A stretch of DNA of 64,000 bases from NCBI GenBank assembly GCA_951640165.1, contig OX621237.1, positions 14,384,001-14,448,000 of the forward strand. The letters are read 5' to 3'. This stretch comes from Pseudoips prasinana (taxonomy: Eukaryota; Arthropoda; Insecta; Lepidoptera; Nolidae). The first letter of the stretch is position 1, and every line of letters starts with the position of its first letter. Positions 55,758-64,000 of this stretch are shown piece after piece. The notes beneath the pieces are model-generated. The model had not been told where the DNA came from. It saw only the letters and a program-made list of their open reading frames with translations, and made no database searches. The position numbers and the translations under genes were made by a program.

Positions 55758-56621
55758 ATATAGATGTTATCTGTCTTTTGTTATATTTTTGAGAACTAAG
55801 TAGTTATACAAATAAGTGTTAGACAAATACCTTGTCTGCGTTATGAATGTTATAACATTAAATGATAAATAATAGTCAATTATTTTATTGCACGTATGGT
55901 GCAGCGGTTTAGACAGACGCTTCGCAAACTTTGTATTATGTTTATGTCTCAACGTGGTTTGTTTTATTAAATAATATGTTCACCTTGTATTTCTTGTATT
56001 TAATTGATTATTTCCCTATATGGTTAATAAATATACCTTATAATAGATTACCTACCTGGTTTTCATTATACATATATAAAACCTCCATCATACATAAAGT
56101 TTGATGCTTTGTTGTTGGTTACCGGTGTAAAGTGATCTTATTTATAACAATTTATATTTTAGAGCTTAGTATATCTGGCTATATCTATATTTATCTACAC
56201 ATCTATTTAGTATTACTTAACACACGCATCCATTTTTGCGTATCTTGCATGGTTTGATGATTAGTAATCACTTCAAAATAACATACAACGTCTTGTTCAC
56301 TACTTGAACTTTATTAAAAATAGTATTTGAACATATTATATATCAATATATCATTGACAATTGTTTCACTTATGTTGAATAAATTCGTAGAATCCAGCAT
56401 ACTATGGCCATGGAATTTATAGTACAAATATACCAAACAGTACTGGCCGCATACTGAGGTCCAATCATTCTGTATCCTTTGACTATTGAAATCCCACACT
56501 TTGCAATTTCTGTTTAAAAGTGTTCTGTGAAACCCAACCCAAGCGAATCAAAATATTGTTAAACACTGTTTTTGCCTATATGTATGGGTACGCAGTGAGA
56601 CCCTGGTTGTGTATCCGAATC
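55758..56621. other. unit 1 flank, no gene seen
   Basis: AT-rich sequence. Around 55895-55960 it contains a CGTATGGTGCAGCGGTTTAG segment that resembles a SINE-D-type head. No coding sequence. Confidence 0.4.
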
Positions 56622-56830
56622 CAAATAGAATAGAATAGAATAGAATACTCTTTATTGTACACGACAAATTCATAGGACACTAATAACACAATCATGTACA
56701 ATGGGCGGTCTTATCGCATCAAGCGATTTCTTCCAGACAACCTTTGGATGGATAGGAGCTGTAATTATTTTAAAAATAGTAGGTGTGCAACAAATGAAAA
56801 AGTAGATAAGTCTAAAAACATGAATAAATA
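56622..56830 (-). repeat. LINE 3' end with (AATAG)n tail
   Basis: The AATAGAATAGAATAGAATAC tail is followed by CTCTTTATTGTACACGAC and, on the minus strand, ends upstream in GGAAGAAATCGCTTGATGCG. This looks like the 3' untranslated end of a lepidopteran RTE-type LINE. Duplicated at 62635. Confidence 0.6.
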
Positions 56831-57060
56831 TAAACATATACATAAATATATATAGCTATAATAAAACTAAAAAAAGCTCAGAAACCGCCCGCGTTAATAT
56901 TTAAGCCTACTTTAAACTATATATATGTTTCTCATAAAAAGTGAATTGTGATTCTTTTGAGAAAATAAAATATCTTAAACCCCAAAACTATGTATAAATA
57001 CAATACAGTACATACATAAAATACATAAATATTATATTAGACAATAATAATAATAATAAG

Positions 57061-60000
57061 TCCCCCAAAGCCCTACCTTACGTCCGTGCCGACCATCTGG
57101 CCACGTGGGGGACGGACACGCGTACTGATGAAACTTACGCGGCCAACAAGGCTAAGGCAAACTATCTGCGGTATGGAAATGGTACTCACAAGAAATAGAC
57201 GTCCCCAGGCGGGTACCAGTGGTAGCTCCATTGGAGAATCCCGTCCCGAGCTTAGCCCGGGCAGCCCTTCGTACTCTGGGGGGGGCAACGTACCGCAGAC
57301 ACCTATACCCTCTAAAGCTTTTGTGGCTTCAATCCTTAGTAGCCCTCCGACAATAGAACCATTTAGTCCATCTACATCTTCTTTTATACCATCACCGTCG
57401 TCTTCAGAATACCAATATCACCCACCCGATCACACTTTGGACTTACAGACGAATCGTTTTGTACCTATACCTGTCGAGAGACGATATAATTTCCGCTCTT
57501 CAATTAGATCTCATAGAAAAGTGCTTTCCGAGGGTTACCGTCAGAACACACCTGAAGCCGATGCTGAATGCTGCAGCATACGAACCATCAGCGCTTTGGA
57601 ACTGAACAGACCGGTTTCGATTGATAAAAATAATGATGACCAACTTTCTGACAGACATACTGACAGTAGTAGGATGTTCCATAATATACCACAGCCTACT
57701 ATATCTACCCCAGCTGAGGATGTTTCACAGATGGAATCTGTCCAACTACCTGCGACCACCAAAGCTGGCAAACCAAGAGTGCGCATGAAATGGGACAGTG
57801 ATATGAATACATTTATCATGCGCACATATCTATATATAACTAAATTGGATACCGACAAGACTATGTATTGCAGTAGATTATTTGAACAGTTTAGATTGAA
57901 ATACCCTCATCTAAATGTCTCAGCACAAAGAGTTGCAGATCAAAGAAGGGTTATTATTAGAAACAAATTGTTAACAGATGAACATATCAATAAATTAAAG
58001 ATTGATGTGATTGAGCAATTAAAAAGAGAAGAGGGAGTTATTACTACTCCTACACATATAATCGATCAAAATGCATTAGTAGAAGACGAAATATATAACC
58101 AAAACATAGACTTAGATACTAATAACTTAATATACCAGAACTCTCATGTATCTCAATCAGAGCTTTCTACATGTCTATCACACTTTCCGATAGAAGAAAA
58201 CAGGCCCACTGTTTCTTCAACGCAATTGCCCGAACCGGGATCACAAGATAGTTGCGGTATTGTTGAACAGTTACTAGAAAAACTTCAAACTAATATAACT
58301 CTTTACACAGGAATTGATCCATCGTTACGCCCGAAGCTACCGCGACTTAGGGAGAATAAGAAATTATATGACTTGTTGCATATATTCAATCAGAACATTT
58401 TCGACAAATTTTATTCTACTGAGTCGGATTTAACACAGCTACACACCCTAATTTACTGTAGTGCTTTCGTTATTACTAAGGAATTAGGTTACAAAATATT
58501 TACTTACCCTCAACCACGTCAGCAAAAACATGATGGCGCGAAACCACCGTGGCTAATTAGGTTGGAAAATGATATCCAAAAACTGAGAGCAAATATTGCT
58601 AGATTAATACATTACGTAAATGGTAATAGACATCACAGATTGATACAAAATGTAAACAAAATTTTTGACTCTTATCAAATACATTCTTCTCATGAAAAAT
58701 ATAACAGGCGACCTGAAGAATTTCTAGACACTTTAAAACAGAAACTAACCCTTAAATCTCAAAGATTATTACGATACAAAAAATCTCTTCAAAGGAAATT
58801 AGATAACTCTTTATTTACTACAAATGAGAAAGGTTTTTATAGGTCACTTAAAATTAACGTAGATAAATCAAATTCCAAATTACCTGCAGAGAATGAACTT
58901 AAGAACTACTGGACTGATATTTGGAAGAAAGGTAAAGATCACAATAATTCAGCTGAGTGGATGAAAAGTCTAGAAGAGAGTACACAAACCACTATACCAA
59001 TGAAATTCGCAGAAATTACAAAAACAGATGTAGAAGAAGTAACAAAAAAAATGAAAAATTGGAAGGCTGCAGGTATAGATGGAGTTCATAGTTTTTGGTA
59101 CAAAAAATTTGAAATGTTACATCAAAATCTTGCTAGGGCTATATCAGATAGCGTAGAAGGTAAAACAGAACTACCTTTGTTTGTTACTAAAGGTATAACA
59201 TATATGATCTCAAAGAGTAGCAATACTACAGACCCTTCGCAATATCGCCCGATAACATGTTTGCCCACAATTTATAAATTAATTACCTCATGTTTATCTT
59301 TTAAAATTAACCGACATATAACTCATAACAATATATTAGCTGAAGAACAAAAAGGCTGCCGACAAAACCATATGGGATGTAAAGAACAATTAATAATTGA
59401 TTCAACTATATTAAAACATGCTACCACTCACAACCGTAATTTGTATCTAACATATATAGACTATAAAAAGGCATTTGACAGTGTACCACATTCTTGGCTT
59501 ATACGTATATTACAACTTTACAAAATTGATGCCAACATAATATCTTTCTTGGAACGGGCAATGAGATCCTGGAGAACGACACTGTCAGTTAAAAACAACA
59601 TAGACTCTATAACTACTAGTGAAATTCAAATCTCAAATGGCATTTTCCAAGGAGATGCGTTGAGCCCCCTATGGTTTTGTCTAGCACTAAATCCCTTATC
59701 CAATTTACTTAATAGTTCTTGTTCTGGATATAAACTAACAACAGATACAGCTATTAGCCATCTAATGTACATGGATGATATTAAATTGTTTGCAAAATCA
59801 GAAAAAGAAATGAATAAATTAATCAAAATTACCTCTCAGTTTAGTGAAGATATCAATATGACCTTTGGTTTAGATAAGTGTAAAACTATAAAATTAAAAT
59901 CTGGTAAAATTGTCACAAATACACACATTGAGGAAGAATATTTCAGTGTAATGGAACAACACGAAACATATAAATATTTAGGCTTACAAGAGGGGCGTAC

Positions 60001-61359
60001 CATTAATCATAGTAAAATTAAAAGGGAATTATGTAAAGAATTTACTGGAAGAATACATAAAATTTGTAAACGACCACTATACTCTATAAATCTATTTAAG
60101 GCTCTCAACACCTATGCCATCCCTATATTAACGTATTCTTTTGGAGTAGTCAAGTGGTCCGCTACAGATATAAATAATCTAGAAATTAAAATACGTACAT
60201 TACTAACTAAATATAACTATTTACACCCTAAGTCTGCTATTGAACGAATGTCGATAAAAAGACATAAGGGAGGTAGAGGATTAATTGATATCAGGGCACT
60301 TTGGGAAGATCAGATATATAGCCTCAGGAGCTTTTTCTATAGTAAGACTGATAATAGCAAAATACATTGCGCCACTATAGAAGCAGACAAAAACTACACA
60401 CCTTTAAATCTTTACAATAAAAACCGAGAATTAGCTAGGAAAAAAAATCTTGAAACAATTAAGTTGACAAAATGGCGCAGTAAAGAACTACATGGTAGAC
60501 ATTTACATGATCTTGAAAAAGGTCACGTAGATCTTCATGCTTCTAATCAATGGTTGAAATTTGGGTCCCTATTTCCTGAAACAGAAGGCTTTATGATTTC
60601 CATTCAAGACCAGGTAATCAATACCCGAAATTATAAAAAATTCATTCTTAAGGATCCTAATTTACAAAGCGATAAATGTCGAAAATGCCATCTTTTATCC
60701 GAAACCATCCAACATATCACCAGTGCCTGCTCTAGTCTTACTCAAACTGATTACACTCATCGACATAACCAAGTTGCACACATTATACATCAAAAACTTG
60801 CCAGTCAATTTAAATTAATTCAAGCAAACTACATTCCGTACTATCAATACAGCCCAAAATCAGTCCTGGAGAATAGTAGTCACAAGATATACTTTGATAG
60901 AGCCATTTTAACTGACAAGACAATACATAACAATAGACCGGACATTACTCTAATTGATAAAGTGAATCTTATTACATACTTAATTGATATTGCAATACCT
61001 AATAAACATAATATACAGAAAACGATCACAGAAAAAATCCGAAAATATACAGAATTAAAAGAAGAGGTTGTTAGAATATGGAAAATGAAAAAAGTATATA
61101 TTGTACCACTTGTGCTCTCCACTACTGGTATTATCCCAAAGTATTTACACCACTCCCTACGTATTTTAGACTTAGCGCCAAACACCTACATAAATATGCA
61201 AAAAGCTGTGATTTTGAACACCTGTAGAATCGTTAGAAAATTTTTGCAGGACGATACCCCGCATTATGAGTCTCAAATGGAACTTGATACTGACTTGGCG
61301 TAAGCCCGTGAGTATGAGTATTAACCGAAAAAGATTTGGGTGAAAATAAATGAATGAAA
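57061..61359 (+). mobile_element. R4/Dong-type non-LTR retrotransposon, complete-looking
   Basis: A single long open frame, preceded immediately by a (TAA)5 microsatellite and followed by a 56-base 3' region ending in an A/TGAA-rich tail. Insertion next to TAA repeats is known for the Dong lineage. The 5' untranslated region is short (57061-57127 if the first ATG is used). The domain order is the one expected for site-specific LINEs with a restriction-like endonuclease. Confidence 0.85.
57128..61303 (+). CDS. R4-clade retrotransposon polyprotein (RT + restriction-like endonuclease), 1391 aa
   Basis: The single polyprotein nicks target DNA and reverse-transcribes its own RNA there. The first ATG in the frame is at 57128; upstream the frame is open to 57041 without ATG. 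Residues ~217-296 (WDSDMNTFIMRTYLYITKLD and SAQRVADQRRVIIRNKLLTD) are the DNA-binding N-terminal region typical of R4/Dong proteins. The reverse transcriptase (~640-960) has IDYKKAFDSVPHSW with catalytic D778, GIFQGDALSPLWF, and MYMDD with D883 and D884. A C-terminal zinc knuckle has C1184, C1187, H1196 and C1201. The endonuclease follows, with RPD at 1270-1272 and D1287 in LIDIAIPN, the PD-(D/E)xK arrangement. No stop or frameshift, so the copy may be active. Confidence 0.93.
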   Translation: MKLTRPTRLRQTICGMEMVLTRNRRPQAGTSGSSIGESRPELSPGSPSYSGGGNVPQTPIPSKAFVASILSSPPTIEPFSPSTSSFIPSPSSSEYQYHPPDHTLDLQTNRFVPIPVERRYNFRSSIRSHRKVLSEGYRQNTPEADAECCSIRTISALELNRPVSIDKNNDDQLSDRHTDSSRMFHNIPQPTISTPAEDVSQMESVQLPATTKAGKPRVRMKWDSDMNTFIMRTYLYITKLDTDKTMYCSRLFEQFRLKYPHLNVSAQRVADQRRVIIRNKLLTDEHINKLKIDVIEQLKREEGVITTPTHIIDQNALVEDEIYNQNIDLDTNNLIYQNSHVSQSELSTCLSHFPIEENRPTVSSTQLPEPGSQDSCGIVEQLLEKLQTNITLYTGIDPSLRPKLPRLRENKKLYDLLHIFNQNIFDKFYSTESDLTQLHTLIYCSAFVITKELGYKIFTYPQPRQQKHDGAKPPWLIRLENDIQKLRANIARLIHYVNGNRHHRLIQNVNKIFDSYQIHSSHEKYNRRPEEFLDTLKQKLTLKSQRLLRYKKSLQRKLDNSLFTTNEKGFYRSLKINVDKSNSKLPAENELKNYWTDIWKKGKDHNNSAEWMKSLEESTQTTIPMKFAEITKTDVEEVTKKMKNWKAAGIDGVHSFWYKKFEMLHQNLARAISDSVEGKTELPLFVTKGITYMISKSSNTTDPSQYRPITCLPTIYKLITSCLSFKINRHITHNNILAEEQKGCRQNHMGCKEQLIIDSTILKHATTHNRNLYLTYIDYKKAFDSVPHSWLIRILQLYKIDANIISFLERAMRSWRTTLSVKNNIDSITTSEIQISNGIFQGDALSPLWFCLALNPLSNLLNSSCSGYKLTTDTAISHLMYMDDIKLFAKSEKEMNKLIKITSQFSEDINMTFGLDKCKTIKLKSGKIVTNTHIEEEYFSVMEQHETYKYLGLQEGRTINHSKIKRELCKEFTGRIHKICKRPLYSINLFKALNTYAIPILTYSFGVVKWSATDINNLEIKIRTLLTKYNYLHPKSAIERMSIKRHKGGRGLIDIRALWEDQIYSLRSFFYSKTDNSKIHCATIEADKNYTPLNLYNKNRELARKKNLETIKLTKWRSKELHGRHLHDLEKGHVDLHASNQWLKFGSLFPETEGFMISIQDQVINTRNYKKFILKDPNLQSDKCRKCHLLSETIQHITSACSSLTQTDYTHRHNQVAHIIHQKLASQFKLIQANYIPYYQYSPKSVLENSSHKIYFDRAILTDKTIHNNRPDITLIDKVNLITYLIDIAIPNKHNIQKTITEKIRKYTELKEEVVRIWKMKKVYIVPLVLSTTGIIPKYLHHSLRILDLAPNTYINMQKAVILNTCRIVRKFLQDDTPHYESQMELDTDLA

Positions 61360-61533
61360 ATACATTGGTTTCGTACTTTCTACTTGATGCGTGCACAGAC
61401 AAACAGATAAATAGTCAAAACATTCAAAAATGCTGGGTTCTGTTGGTTATTCTTCAACACCCTGGCTATGTTTTTGGAATTATTTTCTATGTAAACAAAC
61501 GAATTTTCTACAGATTTATTATATGTATATATA

Positions 61534-61770
61534 ATATCTAGGGGGACAATGTCACACAGATCATGCTAGCCCCAAACTAAGCAAAGCTTGTACTATGGGT
61601 ACCAGGCGACGATACACATACTTACATAGATAGATAAATACTTATATACATAGAAAACATCCATGACTCAGAAACAATGCGCTCATCACACAAATAGTTG
61701 CAATGGGATTCGAACGTCCTGGGTTAGTAGGCAGGAAGGAGCACTACCAACTAGGCTACGGTGACCGTCA
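61534..61770 (-). repeat. SINE-A copy in tandem unit 2
   Basis: Counterpart of 55521-55757 with a few substitutions. Confidence 0.8.
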
Positions 61771-62634
61771 ATATAGATGTTATCTGTCTTTTGTTATATT
61801 TTTGAGAACTAAGTAGTTATACAAATAAGTGTTAGACAAATACCTTGTCTGCGTTATGAATGTTATAACATTAAATGATAAATAATAGTCAATTATTTTA
61901 TTGCACGTATGGTGCAGCGGTTTAGACAGACGCTTCGCAAACTTTGTATAATGTTTATGTCTCAACGTGGTTTGTTTTATTAAATAATATGTTCACCTTG
62001 TATTTCTTGTATTTAATTGATTATTTCCCTATATGGTTAATAAATATACCTTATAATAGATTACCTACCTGGTTTTCATTATACATATATAAAACCTCCA
62101 TCATACATAAAGTTTGATGCTTTGTTGTTGGTTACCGGTGTAAAGTGATCTTATTTATAACAATTTATATTTTAGAGCTTAGTATATCTGGCTATATCTA
62201 TATTTATCTACACATCTATTTAGTATTACTTAACACACGCATCCATTTTTGCGTATCTTGCATGGTTTGATGATTAGTAATCACTTCAAAATAACATACA
62301 ACGTCTTGTTCACTACTTGAACTTTATTAAAAATAGTATTTGAACATATTATATATCAATATATCATTGACAATTGTTTCACTTATGTTGAATAAATTCG
62401 TAGAATCCAGCATACTATGGCCATGGAATTTATAGTACAAATATACCAAACAGTACTGGCCGCATACTGAGGTCCAATCATTCTGTATCCTTTGACTATT
62501 GAAATCCCACACTTTGCAATTTCTGTTTAAAAGTGTTCTGTGAAACCCAACCCAAGCGAATCAAAATATTGTTAAACACTGTTTTTGCCTATATGTATGG
62601 GTACCCAGTGAGACCCTGGTTGTGTATCCGAATC

Positions 62635-62843
62635 CAAATAGAATAGAATAGAATAGAATACTCTTTATTGTACACGACAAATTCATAGGACACTAATAAC
62701 ACAATCATGTACAATGGGCGGTCTTATCGCATCAAGCGATTTCTTCCAGACAACCTTTGGATGGATAGGAGCTGTAATTATTTTAAAAATAGTAGGTGTG
62801 CAACAAATGAAAAAGTAGATAAGTCTAAAAACATGAATAAATA
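62635..62843 (-). repeat. LINE 3' end with (AATAG)n tail, unit 2
   Basis: Counterpart of 56622-56830. Confidence 0.6.
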
Positions 62844-63024
62844 TAAACATATACATAAATATATATATAGCTATAATAAAACTATGTATAAATACAATAC
62901 AGTACATACATAAAATACATAAATATTATATTAGACAATAATAATAATAATAATAAGTCCCCCAAAGCCCTACCTTACGTCCGTGCCGACCATCTGGCCA
63001 CGTGGGGGACGGACACGCGTACTG

Positions 63025-64000
63025 ATGAAACTTACGCGGCCAACAAGGCTAAGGCAAACTATCTGCGGTATGGAAATGGTACTCACAAGAAATAGACGTC
63101 CCCAGGCGGGTACCAGTGGTAGCTCCATTGGAGAATCCCGTCCCGAGCTTAGCCCGGGCAGCCCTTCGTACTCTGGGGGGGGCAACGTACCGCAGACACC
63201 TATACCCTCTAAAGCTTTTGTGGCTTCAATCCTTAGTAGCCCTCCGACAATAGAACCATTTAGTCCATCTACATCTTCTTTTATACCATCACCGTCGTCT
63301 TCAGAATACCAATATCACCCACCCGATCACACTTTGGACTTACAGACGAATCGTTTTGTACCTATACCTGTCGAGAGACGATATAATTTCCGCTCTTCAA
63401 TTAGATCTCATAGAAAAGTGCTTTCCGAGGGTTACCGTCAGAACACACCTGAAGCCGATGCTGAATGCTGCAGCATACGAACCATCAGCGCTTTGGAACT
63501 GAACAGACCGGTTTCGATTGATAAAAATAATGATGACCAACTTTCTGACAGACATACTGACAGTAGTAGGATGTTCCATAATATACCACAGCCTACTATA
63601 TCTACCCCAGCTGAGGATGTTTCACAGATGGAATCTGTCCAACTACCTGCGACCACCAAAGCTGGCAAACCAAGAGTGCGCATGAAATGGGACAGTGATA
63701 TGAATACATTTATCATGCGCACATATCTATATATAACTAAATTGGATACCGACAAGACTATGTATTGCAGTAGATTATTTGAACAGTTTAGATTGAAATA
63801 CCCTCATCTAAATGTCTCAGCACAAAGAGTTGCAGATCAAAGAAGGGTTATTATTAGAAACAAATTGTTAACAGATGAACATATCAATAAATTAAAGATT
63901 GATGTGATTGAGCAATTAAAAAGAGAAGAGGGAGTTATTACTACTCCTACACATATAATCGATCAAAATGCATTAGTAGAAGACGAAATATATAACCAAA
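63025..64000 (+). CDS. R4-clade retrotransposon polyprotein, second copy, partial
   Basis: Starts at the ATG equivalent to 57128 in the first copy and stays open to the window end (about 325 codons). It covers the N-terminal DNA-binding region. As far as visible it encodes the same residues as the first copy. The reverse transcriptase and endonuclease lie beyond the window. Confidence 0.9.
   Translation, partial: MKLTRPTRLRQTICGMEMVLTRNRRPQAGTSGSSIGESRPELSPGSPSYSGGGNVPQTPIPSKAFVASILSSPPTIEPFSPSTSSFIPSPSSSEYQYHPPDHTLDLQTNRFVPIPVERRYNFRSSIRSHRKVLSEGYRQNTPEADAECCSIRTISALELNRPVSIDKNNDDQLSDRHTDSSRMFHNIPQPTISTPAEDVSQMESVQLPATTKAGKPRVRMKWDSDMNTFIMRTYLYITKLDTDKTMYCSRLFEQFRLKYPHLNVSAQRVADQRRVIIRNKLLTDEHINKLKIDVIEQLKREEGVITTPTHIIDQNALVEDEIYNQ

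Larger units (their letters stand above)
55347..61359 (+). repeat. tandem unit 1: 1.7 kb flank plus R4-type LINE
   Basis: Sequence from 55347 (ATACATTGGTTTCGTACTTT) recurs from 61360, giving a 6013-base offset. The unit consists of ~1.7 kb of non-LINE DNA (with a SINE-A copy and an RTE-like tail) followed by a complete-looking LINE. The second unit differs by scattered substitutions, a deletion of about 120 bases and one extra TAA in the microsatellite before the LINE. Confidence 0.95.
61360..64000 (+). repeat. tandem unit 2 (cut by window end)
   Basis: Repeats unit 1 from its first base. Differences seen include single substitutions near 61645, 61697, 61711, 61950 and 62605, a 2-base AT gain near 62866, a deletion of about 120 bases at 62885 between two AAAACTA copies, and one extra TAA before the LINE. 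Confidence 0.95.

Noticed and set aside
57073..57288. Minus-strand frame within the LINE 5' end, duplicated in unit 2
   Set aside because: It lies antisense to the coding region of the R4-type polyprotein and is explained by its codon composition.

Overview
The window is AT-rich, repeat-dense eukaryotic DNA, most probably from a moth or butterfly. The evidence is the dispersed repeats rather than a named gene: several tRNA-derived SINE families, RTE-type LINE tails ending in ATG repeats, Helitron-like elements that start TC and end CTAG, a mariner pair and an R4/Dong-type retrotransposon. Spliceosomal introns, GTAAGT donors and long intronic stretches exclude a prokaryote.

Host gene. Only one host gene is clearly supported. 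It lies on the minus strand and encodes an SLC7-family (LAT / y+LAT-like) amino-acid transporter light chain. Its first coding exon is at 47057-47199, the second at 31260-31558 and the third at 8830-8955, joined in phase through introns of about 15.5 and 22.3 kb. The remaining exons (roughly 60% of a normal family member) lie beyond the left edge. A weak initiator candidate sits near 47337.

Intronic and intergenic DNA. From 1 to 47 kb the introns are filled with nested repeats: SINE families (called A to D here), RTE and Jockey/CR1-like LINE fragments, Helitron-like elements, part of a Helitron helicase, and a 2.6-kb inverted-repeat element that carried a cysteine-rich (CXC-like) protein and was later split by a LINE. 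Two apparently identical 1282-bp mariner transposons (18443-19724 and 39864-41145), each with an intact DD34D transposase, lie in opposite orientation in two introns of the transporter gene. A 1.5-kb array of an 11-bp satellite (26768-28308) has no stop codon in any of the six frames. From 47 to 55 kb upstream of the gene there are repeats only, including a four-copy TA-inserting MITE family.

Right end. From 55347 onward there is a head-to-tail duplication of a ~6.0-kb unit made of ~1.7 kb of flanking DNA plus a complete-looking R4/Dong-type LINE. The second unit runs off the window. The duplication junction falls at the 3' end of the LINE.

There are no tRNA, rRNA, CRISPR or operon-like features. 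The tRNA-like segments are SINE heads. No clear new molecular system was found. The most interesting items are the LINE-plus-flank tandem unit, the inverted mariner pair inside one transcription unit, the CXC-type inverted-repeat element, and a recurrent pattern of short-spacer inverted duplications.
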